Origin: Bacillota bacterium
GTDB lineage: Bacteria; Bacillota; UBA4882; UBA8346
NCBI GenBank assembly: GCA_023435225.1
Contig: JAEYRX010000002.1
Coordinates: 62,001-126,000 of the forward strand
DNA: 64,000 bases
Direction of reading: 5' to 3'
Position numbers and translations under genes: made by a program. Every line of letters starts with the position of its first letter. Positions within the stretch are counted from its first letter, which is position 1. Shown here one piece after another: positions 50,516-58,740 of the stretch. The notes under the pieces were generated by a model. It did no database searches. It saw only the letters and a program-made list of their open reading frames with translations, and was not told the DNA's origin.

Positions 50516-50557
50516 TTTTGACCACTTCTTGAAAAAATGGTCAAAAGATTATATTAT
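50516..50557 (+). promoter_or_regulatory. Inverted repeat overlapping the korA promoter
   Basis: TTTTGACCA (50516-50524) and TGGTCAAAA (50538-50546) flank and overlap TTGAAA (50529-50534); TATTAT follows at 50552-50557 after 17 bases. A nine-base inverted repeat over the -35 region is where a repressor or redox regulator would bind. Confidence 0.55.
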
Positions 50558-50601
50558 AATTCTATAAATTGCCAAGAATTAATAATAAGGAGATATAAAA
50601 A

Positions 50602-52311
50602 ATGGCCGGAAAAGATTCCATTTCGATTGTTATTTGCGGTGAGGCGGGACAAGGTATCCAAACCATTGAAGCTTTTTTGACCAGACTCTTTAAAACCTCA
50701 GGATATCAGATATTTGCCACCAAGGAGTATATGTCCCGGATCAGAGGTGGTAGTAATTCAACGGAAATAAGGGTATCATCACAACCGGTAGCGGCTTTTT
50801 CCGAACAAATAGACCTTTTAATCCCATTAGACAAGGAAGCCATCCCTCATCTCCAAAGTCGAATCAGTGTTGAGACCAAAATATTAGGAGAGATTGACCA
50901 AGTTAATCCTCCGGAACATATTTCAATGATTAATATACCATTTCAAAAGATTGCTACAGAGGCTGGTAACCCGGTTTTTGCAAATATAGTAGCTTGCGGA
51001 GCCATCGCCGGTTTATTCGGGATCAATCCGGAATATCTGGCTGATAATATCCGGCAATTTTTTGCATCAAAAGATCAAGAAATTATTGAAAAAAACATTC
51101 ATGTTGCAACCAAAGGATACCAACTGGGAATGGAGCTTTGGCGTTCCGGTGAAATTGTCTTGGAAGTATCGTCACATAATTCCGTAAAAGATGAAATATT
51201 GCTTGACGGTTCGGAAGCGGTGGCTTTAGGGGCGATTGCCGGGGGCTGTAATTTTATTTGTTCCTATCCGATGTCCCCTGGTACAGGTGTATTAAATTAT
51301 TTGGCTAAGTATTCACAAGAGTTCCCGATTGTAGTGGAACAGGCAGAGGATGAAATTAGCGCCGTAAATATGTCGTTGGGGGCATGGTATGCCGGAGCCA
51401 GGGCAATAGTTACTACTTCCGGTGGCGGTTTTGCTTTAATGGGTGAAGGGATAAGTTTAGCCGGAATGATCGAATCTCCGCTGGTAATTCATATAGCTCA
51501 ACGACCCGGACCAGCCACCGGCTTGCCGACCAGAACCGAACAAGGAGATTTGGAATTGGTTCTCTATGCCGGACATGGCGAATTCCCCCGGGTAATATTA
51601 GCACCCGGCAATATTAGTGAAGCTTTTTATCTTACTCAAAAAGCTTTTCAAATGGCAGACCAATATCAGGTACCGGTTTTTATACTTACTGATCAATTTT
51701 TAGTTGATTCTTTTTATAATGTACCGGTTTTTGAACTAAACAGGACTCCATTTAATAATCATATTATTAAAACTAACCCGGAATACCGGCGTTATCAATT
51801 TACCGATACCGGTATTTCACCCCGTGGGGTTCCCGGATTTGGTGATGGTTTGGTTATGGTGGATAGTGATGAACATGATGCAGTTGGCCATATTAATGAA
51901 GATTTTGATATACGGGTTCGGATGAATCAAAAACGTTTAAATAAGATGGAACTCCTTAAGAAGACTATAATTCCCCCCGAATTAATCGGTAGCTCGGACT
52001 ACAAGTTTTTGATTATCGGCTGGGGTTCGACTTATGAAGCGATTAAGGAAGCTTTGACTATTTTAAATAAGGACGAGATAGCATTCCTCCATTTTCAACA
52101 GGTTTATCCATTGAATCCGGAGATCGAAACTTATCTTAAAAAAGCATCAAAAACGATTATAGTTGAGAACAATGCTACAGCTCAGTTCGCTAAATTAATA
52201 AAATTAGCAACCGGTATTACCGTTCAACACCAAATTTTGAAATACAACGGACTCCCGTTTTCAGTTGAAGAAGTGGTAAACCAGGTTCAAAAAATATTGG
52301 CGGAGGAGTAA
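50602..52311 (+). CDS. korA: 2-oxoacid:ferredoxin oxidoreductase, fused gamma-alpha subunit
   Basis: 569 residues: N-terminal gamma domain (about 1-180; 'VICGEAGQGIQTIEAFLTRLFKTSGYQIFATKEYMSRIRGGSNSTEIRV') fused to the alpha (pyrimidine-binding) domain (about 200-480; 'GSEAVALGAIAGGCNFICSYPMSPGTGVLNYLAKYSQEFPIVVEQAEDEISAVNMSLGAWYAGARAIVTTSGGGFALMGEG') and a C-terminal transketolase-like domain. With KorB it oxidises a 2-oxoacid and CoA to acyl-CoA and reduced ferredoxin. The gamma-alpha fusion is common in the two-subunit Kor/Vor type; substrate (2-oxoglutarate, branched-chain or other) not decided. AGGAGAT precedes the ATG. Confidence 0.93.
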   Translation: MAGKDSISIVICGEAGQGIQTIEAFLTRLFKTSGYQIFATKEYMSRIRGGSNSTEIRVSSQPVAAFSEQIDLLIPLDKEAIPHLQSRISVETKILGEIDQVNPPEHISMINIPFQKIATEAGNPVFANIVACGAIAGLFGINPEYLADNIRQFFASKDQEIIEKNIHVATKGYQLGMELWRSGEIVLEVSSHNSVKDEILLDGSEAVALGAIAGGCNFICSYPMSPGTGVLNYLAKYSQEFPIVVEQAEDEISAVNMSLGAWYAGARAIVTTSGGGFALMGEGISLAGMIESPLVIHIAQRPGPATGLPTRTEQGDLELVLYAGHGEFPRVILAPGNISEAFYLTQKAFQMADQYQVPVFILTDQFLVDSFYNVPVFELNRTPFNNHIIKTNPEYRRYQFTDTGISPRGVPGFGDGLVMVDSDEHDAVGHINEDFDIRVRMNQKRLNKMELLKKTIIPPELIGSSDYKFLIIGWGSTYEAIKEALTILNKDEIAFLHFQQVYPLNPEIETYLKKASKTIIVENNATAQFAKLIKLATGITVQHQILKYNGLPFSVEEVVNQVQKILAEE

Positions 52312-52316
52312 AAAAC

Positions 52317-53177
52317 ATGGATATGGAAGTTTATAAAAGTGATGTTAGCGATATTAGTTGGTGCCCGGGTTGCGGGAACTATGGGATTCTTAATATTTTA
52401 AAACAAGCTTTGGTGGAATTAGAGGTAAAGCCGGAAGAATTAGTGATGGTTTCCGGGATAGGTCAAGCTGCCAAAATCCCTCATTACTTACGGTGCAATT
52501 TTTTTAATGGCTTACATGGCCGGGCTTTGCCGCCGGCAACGGCCATCAAAGCCGCCAATCCTAATTTAACGGTTATTGCTGAAAGTGGCGACGGGGATAT
52601 GTATGGAGAGGGTGGAAATCATTTTCTACATGCCATCCGGCGCAATCCCAACATCACTAATATCGTTCATAATAATATGGTCTATGGCTTAACGAAGGGG
52701 CAAGCTTCGCCTACCAGTGAAGAAGGATTTCATACTCCGGTCCAGGTTAATGGGGTAACCAATGAACCATTTAACCCGCTTGCCGTGGCCTTATCCTTGG
52801 ATGCTTCTTTTGTCGCCCGCGCTTATGTTGGGGATGCTGATAAAACCAAGGAAATTCTGAAGCAAGCAATTAACCATCGCGGTTATGCTTTGGTAGATAT
52901 TTTTCAGCCTTGTATCTCTTTTAACAAACTTAATACTTATAAATGGTTTAAGGAACATACCTATTATTTGGATGAAAGTCATGATTCATACGATAAGGTA
53001 GCCGCTTTTGCCAAAGCGATTGAAACCGAACATCTTCCGTTGGGAGTCTTTTATAAAAATTCCAAGAAAACCTTTGAAGACAATCTTGGAGTATATCTTG
53101 ACAGTTCGGAACCTTTATTTGAAAAGAAGCCTGATTTCGATAAGCTGGAACAGATAATCCAGCTAAAGAGATTTTAA
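52317..53177 (+). CDS. korB: 2-oxoacid:ferredoxin oxidoreductase, beta subunit (TPP-binding)
   Basis: 286 residues with 'SWCPGCGNYGILNIL', the TPP/Mg motif 'ESGDGDMYGEGGNHFLHAIRRNPNITNIVHNNMVYGLTKGQASPTSE' and 'IFQPCISFN'; CxxC and later Cys for one 4Fe-4S cluster. Five bases after korA, GGAGG upstream. No separate ferredoxin-like delta subunit is encoded, which fits the two-subunit form. Kor reads as an anaerobic central-carbon enzyme that feeds reduced ferredoxin to biosynthesis or hydrogenases. Confidence 0.95.
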   Translation: MDMEVYKSDVSDISWCPGCGNYGILNILKQALVELEVKPEELVMVSGIGQAAKIPHYLRCNFFNGLHGRALPPATAIKAANPNLTVIAESGDGDMYGEGGNHFLHAIRRNPNITNIVHNNMVYGLTKGQASPTSEEGFHTPVQVNGVTNEPFNPLAVALSLDASFVARAYVGDADKTKEILKQAINHRGYALVDIFQPCISFNKLNTYKWFKEHTYYLDESHDSYDKVAAFAKAIETEHLPLGVFYKNSKKTFEDNLGVYLDSSEPLFEKKPDFDKLEQIIQLKRF

Positions 53178-53187
53178 ATTGTTTTAA

Positions 53188-53275
53188 AAATCCCATTAAT
53201 CCGTGTAAATCCTGTCTAAAAAAGATCTTAAAAATCAACTATACTGGATTAACAGTATTTTCTGGATTAAAATAA
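53188..53275 (+). repeat. Phrase repeat, family 'AATCCTGT / CAGGATT' (after korB)
   Basis: CCATTAATCCGTGTAAATCCTGTC at the left, CTGGATTAACAGTATTTTCTGGATTAA at the right, about 35 bases between. Confidence 0.6.
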
Positions 53276-53296
53276 TATATGGAGGTGCTTATCTAT

Positions 53297-53545
53297 ATGG
53301 AATCATATAAAATCATGGCAGTATTAGTTAATTATCGCTCTCAAAAAGCAGGAGAGGTTCAAAATATTTTTACTAAATACGGTTGTCTAATCAAGATTAG
53401 ATTGGGGTTGCATGAAGCCGGCAATACTTGTTCGGAAGCAGGCTTAATTGTTTTACAATTAGACGGAGAGAAAGACCAAATAGCTGCTCTTCAGAATGAA
53501 TTAAATTTAGTTGAGGGCGTAAAAACCAATATAATGGAGATCTAA
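53297..53545 (+). CDS. TM1266-like putative regulator of iron-only hydrogenase system (ACT/ferredoxin-like fold)
   Basis: 82 residues from ATG 53297 (GGAGGT ten bases upstream; the frame from 53279 lies in the ribosome site). 'IMAVLVNYRSQKAGEVQNIFTKYGCLIKIRLGLHE' and 'GLIVLQLDGEKDQIAALQNELNLVEGVKTNIMEI' match the TM1266 family, which usually neighbours [FeFe]-hydrogenase maturation genes (hydEFG). None is in the window. Regulatory function is a family guess. Confidence 0.8.
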   Translation: MESYKIMAVLVNYRSQKAGEVQNIFTKYGCLIKIRLGLHEAGNTCSEAGLIVLQLDGEKDQIAALQNELNLVEGVKTNIMEI

Positions 53546-53594
53546 ACTGCAAATTATTTTTCAAATAAAATTGAAAAATATATTATAATTCTTA

Positions 53595-53623
53595 TTGAAA
53601 AATTATTTAACATAGTTTATAAT
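53595..53623 (+). promoter_or_regulatory. SigA promoter of the ohr gene, with an upstream palindrome
   Basis: TTGAAA (53595-53600), 17-base spacer, TATAAT (53618-53623). Just upstream ATTTTTCAA (53556-53564) and TTGAAAAAT (53571-53579) form a nine-base inverted repeat, a possible operator for a peroxide- or redox-sensing repressor. Confidence 0.7.
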
Positions 53624-53718
53624 TAATATAGTAAAAAATTAATATGTTAATTAATTATTTTTTCGAAAAGTAGATAAAAGATTTGATCTTAAATTGAAAT
53701 TTTTAGGAGGTGATTTTA

Positions 53719-54141
53719 ATGAAGGTTTTATACAAAGCGAAAGCTAAGTCTTCCGGAGGCCGGGATGGGAAGGTTCAAGTAGAAAATAGCCCGCTTAAAT
53801 TTGAAATGGCGGTACCATCCGAACTTGGCGGCGCCGATAAAAACGGTGTAAACCCGGAACAATTATTTGCAGCCGGTTATGCTGCCTGTTTTGAAAGCGC
53901 CGTATTACATGTGGCCCGGCGTAAAAACCTAACCCTAAAATCCACATCCGTTGAAGTTGAAGTTGGTATCGGCCCTAATAATTCCGGAGGTTTTTTATTA
54001 ACCGTTTCTATTACAGCTACTATCGGTGGAGTTGACCAAAAAACCGCTGATGCAATAGTTGAAGAAGCTAATCAAGTATGTCCATATTCCAATGCCACCA
54101 AAGGAAATATTGAAGCAAAAGTAGCGGCGATTATAGCGTAA
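53719..54141 (+). CDS. ohr: Organic hydroperoxide resistance protein Ohr (OsmC family)
   Basis: 140 residues from ATG 53719 with AGGAGG at 53705-53710. Ohr pattern: 'YKAKAKSSGGRDGKVQVENSPLKFEMAVPSELGG', 'NPEQLFAAGYAACFESAVLHVA' (reactive Cys) and 'ANQVCPYSNATKGNI' (resolving Cys). Ohr reduces organic hydroperoxides using dihydrolipoamide. It starts the oxygen-stress group ohr-rbr-dfx. An own promoter and palindrome precede it. Confidence 0.95.
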   Translation: MKVLYKAKAKSSGGRDGKVQVENSPLKFEMAVPSELGGADKNGVNPEQLFAAGYAACFESAVLHVARRKNLTLKSTSVEVEVGIGPNNSGGFLLTVSITATIGGVDQKTADAIVEEANQVCPYSNATKGNIEAKVAAIIA

Positions 54142-54245
54142 TCTCTAGAGGTTAAAGGCGAAGAATCTGATTACTTCAATACAGATTCTAAATCAAGTAG
54201 ACTCTGAATAGATAAAATCATTTAGAAAATGGAGGTATGAAAGAA

Positions 54246-54800
54246 ATGTCGGTTCAAAATGCAATGACAGCGGATTTTTTACGGTCGGCTTATGGTGGGG
54301 AGAGTATGGCTCACATGCGTTATATCGCTTGGGGCAATCTGGCTGAAAAAGAAGGCTTTCCTAACATCGGGAAACTCTTTAAAGCCATTTCCTTTGCCGA
54401 ACAGGTTCACGCCAATAACCATTTCCGGGAATTAAACACTCAAAGCGGTGGCCAAACGGTTACCTCCGGCGCCATATTTGGTATTGGAAGTCTGGTTGAC
54501 AATCTCCAAGGAGCAATTGATGGAGAGCTCCATGAAATTGAACAAATGTATCCGGTATATTTAAATACCGCTCAGTTTCAAAATGAGAAGGGTGCTGAAC
54601 GGTCTTTCCACTTCTCCTTGGAAGCAGAGAAAATTCATGTCAAACTTTTTAAAGATGCTCAAAATGCAGCCAAGGAAGGAAAGGATCTTCAGCTCAAATC
54701 AGTAAACATTTGCCCGGTTTGTGGCCATACTATCGTTGATGGTATCCCGGATAAGTGTCCGGTCTGCGGGGCTAAGAAAGAGATGTATGTAACCTTTTAG
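54246..54800 (+). CDS. rbr: Rubrerythrin
   Basis: 184 residues. Ferritin-like di-iron domain (about 1-140) with 'ESMAHMRYIAWGNLAEKEG', 'SFAEQVHANNHFRE', 'ELHEIEQMYPVY', 'SLEAEKIHVKLF', then a rubredoxin-like domain 'NICPVCGHTIVDGIPDKCPVCGAKK'. It reduces hydrogen peroxide in anaerobes. I start at ATG 54246, ten bases after GGAGG; ATG 54237 is only one base from it. AGAATCTG / CAGATTCT (54162-54189) in the upstream gap is a possible control hairpin. Confidence 0.95.
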   Translation: MSVQNAMTADFLRSAYGGESMAHMRYIAWGNLAEKEGFPNIGKLFKAISFAEQVHANNHFRELNTQSGGQTVTSGAIFGIGSLVDNLQGAIDGELHEIEQMYPVYLNTAQFQNEKGAERSFHFSLEAEKIHVKLFKDAQNAAKEGKDLQLKSVNICPVCGHTIVDGIPDKCPVCGAKKEMYVTF

Positions 54801-54927
54801 GCAATAGTTATTAGGCAAAAGGCATTAGTTATGGGTGAAATTCTTTGATGCCAATCTTTATCTGGATGATGTCGGAATTGCTTTTAGGTTTTTCTAATGC
54901 CTAATGCCTTTTGCCTTATGCCCATAA
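54799..54927 (+). repeat. Phrase repeat, family 'GGCATTAG / CTAATGCC'
   Basis: GGCAATAGTTATTAGGCAAAAGGCATTAG at the left; CTAATGCCTAATGCCTTTTGCCTTATGCCC at the right; about 65 bases between. Located between rubrerythrin and desulfoferrodoxin. A fragment of the same phrase (GTTAGGTATTGGGATTTAGGCATGAG) lies at 55338-55366. Confidence 0.7.
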
Positions 54928-54956
54928 ATAATCAAATTTAAGGAGGAATAATTATT

Positions 54957-55337
54957 ATGGTTAAAAATTTAGAGATTTATAAATGCGAACATTGCGGGAA
55001 TATTGTTGAAGTAGTACATGGAGGCAATGGCGAATTGGTTTGTTGCGGAGTTCCAATGAAATTAGTGACTGAGAATACAGTAGATGCGGCCAAGGAAAAA
55101 CATGTTCCGGTTATTGAAAAGACTGCTGACGGTTATAAAGTAACGGTAGGTAGTGTGCTCCATCCGATGGAAGAAAAACACTATATTGAATGGATTGAGT
55201 TGATTGCCGATGGAAAAGCTTATCGCCAATTCCTAACTCCGGGTGGAACGCCGGAAGCATACTTCAATATTACCGCCAATACTGTAACCGCCAGGGAGTA
55301 TTGCAATCTACACGGACTTTGGAAGAGTGAAGCATAG
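54957..55337 (+). CDS. dfx: Desulfoferrodoxin (superoxide reductase)
   Basis: 126 residues. N-terminal desulforedoxin-like centre I with 'YKCEHCGNIVEVVHGGNGELVCCGVPM' (CxxC and CC, four Cys), then the neelaredoxin-like centre II (about 50-126) with 'EKHVPVIEK', 'GSVLHPMEEKHYIEWIELI' and the C-terminal 'REYCNLHGLW' (Cys and His ligands). It reduces superoxide to peroxide, passing it on to rubrerythrin. AGGAGG precedes the ATG. Normal length. Confidence 0.96.
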   Translation: MVKNLEIYKCEHCGNIVEVVHGGNGELVCCGVPMKLVTENTVDAAKEKHVPVIEKTADGYKVTVGSVLHPMEEKHYIEWIELIADGKAYRQFLTPGGTPEAYFNITANTVTAREYCNLHGLWKSEA

Positions 55338-55431
55338 TGTTAGGTATTGGGATTTAGGCATGAGGCTAGAGTAACGGCAAAATAGTCCATAATAATTATA
55401 TCAAAAGCCTCTCCCGAAAGGAGGTATTGTT

Positions 55432-56046
55432 ATGGATCTGAAAAAAGTTTTTGAGGCAAGGCGATCGGTTAATTTATTTAACTCAAAGTTCGATATTGAA
55501 AAGGATACTTTAGAAGATATTATTAAATTGGCTACTCTTGCGCCTTCAGCTTTTAACTTACAACCATGGGAGATTATTGCGGTTAAATCCGAAGAAGCTA
55601 AAGAACGACTTTTCCCGTTAACCGGCGATCAGCCAAAAATCATTGAAGCTCCGGTGACATTAATAATTATCGGCGATTTGGATGGATATAGCCCGGATAA
55701 TTCTGCATGGGAGCAGTTGGCAGATATATTAAATAATAAACAGGCGTTGGAAAACTATCAGGAATTAGCAGCTAAATTTTATGGGTCTTCGGAAGTGCGG
55801 CGTTATAAGTTTGCTGAAAGCAATGCGGCATTATTGGCGATGTCAATAATGTATGCGGCCAAGTATTATGGGCTAGACAGTCATCCTATGAGCGGTATTG
55901 ATTTTGACGGGATAAAAAAAGAGTTCGGTCTGGGAGAAAATAAAACCGTTGTGATGCTAATCTCTTTGGGGTATTTTAATGAAACTAAGCAGTTATATCC
56001 GAGACGTAAGCGGAAGGATTATGCAGAGATTGTGAAGGAGATATAA
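55432..56046 (+). CDS. Nitroreductase family protein
   Basis: 204 residues. 'VFEARRSVNLFNSKFDIEKDTLEDIIKLATLAPSAFNLQPWEIIAV' is the FMN-binding start, and 'LLAMSIMYAAKYYGLDSHPMSGIDFDGIKKEFGL... VVMLISLGYF' the family end. An FMN-dependent NAD(P)H oxidoreductase; substrate unknown. Preceded by AAAGGAGG. Follows the oxidative-stress genes and ends at a terminator. Confidence 0.92.
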   Translation: MDLKKVFEARRSVNLFNSKFDIEKDTLEDIIKLATLAPSAFNLQPWEIIAVKSEEAKERLFPLTGDQPKIIEAPVTLIIIGDLDGYSPDNSAWEQLADILNNKQALENYQELAAKFYGSSEVRRYKFAESNAALLAMSIMYAAKYYGLDSHPMSGIDFDGIKKEFGLGENKTVVMLISLGYFNETKQLYPRRKRKDYAEIVKEI

Positions 56047-56055
56047 ATATATAAC

Positions 56056-56092
56056 AGGACTTGTTCCATTCCGGGGCAGTCCTTTTTTTATA
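56056..56092 (+). terminator. Terminator after the nitroreductase gene
   Basis: AGGACT, loop of about 20 bases, AGTCCT, then seven T residues. Ten bases after the stop. Confidence 0.8.
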
Positions 56093-56266
56093 GTGAGATG
56101 TAATCTTGCCTACAATAAAGGCGGAGATAGAATCATACTGACATAGTACTTTTTAGTTTGGCTCTTCATAATATGGGATGACTTCGGAACAGATTCGGGA
56201 TTTAATATTTCCGGTGTTTTAGAACTCACTGTTGCCTAAGAAAAAGCCTAATAAGGAGGAGTCGTT

Positions 56267-57037
56267 ATGAAGATTTTGGCGATTAACTCAAGTCATCGGG
56301 GAGAACATGGGTTTACTCAAGTGTTGATTGACCGAATAAAAATGGGAGCTGTGGAAAACGGCGCCCAATTTGAAACAATTGTTCTTGCCGAACATAAAAT
56401 AAATCAATGTTTAGGTTGCGATATATGTCATACCTACCGGAGTTATTTAAAATGTGTTTATGAAGATCAAGATGATGCAAAATCAATCTTCCAAAAGATG
56501 CGTGAGGCGGATCTGATTATCTATGCTACTCCAGTTTATATTTTTAATATGTCCGGATTGTTGAAAAAATTTTTAGAGCGATTCAATTCAATTGGTGATA
56601 TTTACAAACTCCAAGTTTCAAAAGCAGGGTTGTTCTTTCACCATATTGATAAGGCAATCTGTTCAAAACCATTCGTTTTATTAACTACATGCGGAAACAT
56701 TGAAGATGAGACTTCTAAAAGTTTGGTTATTTATTTTAAAACCTTGTCCAAGTTCACGGATGCGCCAATGGTTGGCAAACTAGTAAGAAACGCCAGTTTT
56801 TTATTAGAAAACAAATCTATTGAGGAGCTTCCGGTAAAACAATTCATATTGGATGCCTTTCAGGGAGTAGGCAGAGATTTGGCGCTTAAAGGAAAGGTGA
56901 GCAAAAAACAACAAAGAATGGCCAATAGTGATGCTGTTAAAATTCCACTATTGATGAATCATTTAATGAAGATCAGACCTTTAAAAGTCAAGTTATTAGC
57001 GGAAGGATTAAAAAGAGGGGATATTCAATTTAAGTAA
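56267..57037 (+). CDS. Flavodoxin-like NADPH-dependent FMN reductase family protein
   Basis: 256 residues. Flavodoxin-like fold (about 1-170) with 'KILAINSSHRGEHGFTQVLI' (phosphate loop), 'CLGCDICHTYRSYLKCVYEDQDD' (Cys pair, common in iron-sulfur flavoproteins) and 'ADLIIYATPVYIFNMSGLLKKFLER'. The C-terminal 85 residues are basic and helical. Such iron-sulfur flavoproteins transfer electrons from ferredoxin in anaerobes; whether a cluster is bound here is not clear. AAGGAGGAG precedes the ATG. Confidence 0.88.
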   Translation: MKILAINSSHRGEHGFTQVLIDRIKMGAVENGAQFETIVLAEHKINQCLGCDICHTYRSYLKCVYEDQDDAKSIFQKMREADLIIYATPVYIFNMSGLLKKFLERFNSIGDIYKLQVSKAGLFFHHIDKAICSKPFVLLTTCGNIEDETSKSLVIYFKTLSKFTDAPMVGKLVRNASFLLENKSIEELPVKQFILDAFQGVGRDLALKGKVSKKQQRMANSDAVKIPLLMNHLMKIRPLKVKLLAEGLKRGDIQFK

Positions 57038-57190
57038 TCCGGTCGGGAATGGACGGCTTTTGGGACATAAGAAAGGGGCTGTTGCAAAATTAAAAATAAA
57101 CGAATGATTGTCCGGCCCATACATTGTCGACAAGTTTACTGGATGTGGTAGATTGGTTTCGAACCAAAAACATGGCCTGATTATTAACTT

Positions 57191-58711
57191 TTAAGTAATC
57201 GCTGCTTGCTTTGTAATTTGTTCCAATTCTAAAATCGTTATAAAAATCCGGACGATCTCAGGATCAAATTGACTTCCGGAACAGCGTTTAAGCTCTTCAA
57301 TCGCTATTGTGGTTGTTTTCCGTGGCCTATAGGGGCGTTCGGAGAGCATGGCGTCAAAACTATCGGCTACACAGAGAATTCTGGCTCCTAAACTTATTTG
57401 TTTACCGGCTAATCCATCGGGGTAGCCTTTGCCATCAAAGCGTTCATGATGATGCCGGACGTAGAGTAACAATTCTCCCAGATCATTAAGGGGTTCGAGG
57501 ATATTTTCACTATAAACCGGATGCAGGCGGATAAGGGCAAATTCTTCATCCGTTAATTGTTCTGTTTTATTTAAAATTGATTTGGGGATTTCAATCTTAC
57601 CGATATCATGAAGCAGTCCGGCATATTGGAGGATGCTGATATCTTTAGGTGAAAGGCCAAGAGCTTCCCCGATTTTGACGGCATAAACAGATACCCGTTC
57701 TGAATGTCCCAGTGTGTATTTGTCTTTGGCTGAAATTGTACTTAATAAAGCCTTAAAAGCTCCGATTAATTGTTGGTGATCGGAGCTAATCCCTTTGCGG
57801 ATCTGCTTCATAACATCCTGGTAAAAATGGATAGTATCTTTACCAAGGTTTTTAGCATGATATAAGGCAGTGTCAGCTTGAGAGATTAACTCATTTTTAT
57901 TGGACGAAAAGATGGGATATTCAGAAAGTCCCATGGATATGGTAACTTTTTCATGGAGTTCGTTTGGAAAATAATTTGATCCAAGTTTACTAAAGCCATT
58001 TTTGAAGTATTCAGCAGTTTTTTCAGTTACTTTAATATCGGCATTCGGGATAATAACTGCGAATTCATCACCGCCACACCTGCAAACAAATTGACCTTCT
58101 TTAGCTAAATCGTTCAAGATTTTACCGGTCCCTTTTAAAATATCGTCTCCGCAATCGTGCCCATAGATGTCATTGAACATCTTAAAATCATCGATATCTA
58201 TCATGATTAGACCTAAAGAAGCACCGTCCTTTTTGCTCCTTTCCAATTGTCTGTCTAAAATTGAATGAAAATTACGCTGATTATTTAAGCCGGTTAGCTC
58301 ATCGGTTATAGAAAGCTTTTGTAGTATCCGTTTTTGTTGCTCTTGTTTATGTCTTATAATAGCAACGACTGTTGCGGCTATTATTGCAAAAAACTTTACA
58401 GCAATAGCAACTATATATTCGGCGTTAAGGTTTTCTATATATAACCCGGTTATAGCTCTTAATTCGTTGATATTAAAGAAAATTGCTATTATCAATCCAA
58501 GATAGCCAAAGCGAAAAGCCAGAAAATATGTAGCAAAAGATTGTGCAGAAGCTGTTACTCCTTTGTAGTCATCCGGAGTAGAATACATAATTATAGTAAT
58601 AATTATATAAGTAATAATTAAACCGCTAAATTCAAATATTCTTACTTTATTCGGTAAGTAATCTTGTTTTATTTTAATCAATCGTTTTTTTAGCTCGGGT
58701 AAAATTTTCAT
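57191..58711 (-). CDS. Membrane diguanylate cyclase/phosphodiesterase (GGDEF plus HD-GYP)
   Basis: 506 residues. N-terminal membrane part with about four helices (20-125); GGDEF domain (about 140-300) with intact 'CRCGGDEFAVI' and no RxxD inhibitory site just before it; HD-GYP domain (about 320-500) with 'HSERVSVYAVKIGEALG', 'LHDIGKIEIPKSILNK' and 'VRHHHERFDGKGYPDGLAG'. Both c-di-GMP-making and -degrading domains look complete, so it may switch or one domain may be regulatory. Upstream lies palindromic repeat copy E. No ribosome site problem: GAGGTAATATAAA precedes the ATG. Confidence 0.93.
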   Translation of the reverse strand: MKILPELKKRLIKIKQDYLPNKVRIFEFSGLIITYIIITIIMYSTPDDYKGVTASAQSFATYFLAFRFGYLGLIIAIFFNINELRAITGLYIENLNAEYIVAIAVKFFAIIAATVVAIIRHKQEQQKRILQKLSITDELTGLNNQRNFHSILDRQLERSKKDGASLGLIMIDIDDFKMFNDIYGHDCGDDILKGTGKILNDLAKEGQFVCRCGGDEFAVIIPNADIKVTEKTAEYFKNGFSKLGSNYFPNELHEKVTISMGLSEYPIFSSNKNELISQADTALYHAKNLGKDTIHFYQDVMKQIRKGISSDHQQLIGAFKALLSTISAKDKYTLGHSERVSVYAVKIGEALGLSPKDISILQYAGLLHDIGKIEIPKSILNKTEQLTDEEFALIRLHPVYSENILEPLNDLGELLLYVRHHHERFDGKGYPDGLAGKQISLGARILCVADSFDAMLSERPYRPRKTTTIAIEELKRCSGSQFDPEIVRIFITILELEQITKQAAIT

Positions 58712-58740
58712 TTTATATTACCTCCGCTTTTTGTTAAATG

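Noticed and set aside
57074..57110. GGGGCTGTTGCAAAATTAAA resembling an insertion-sequence end
   Set aside because: No matching second end, no transposase frame and no target duplication found; too short to call.
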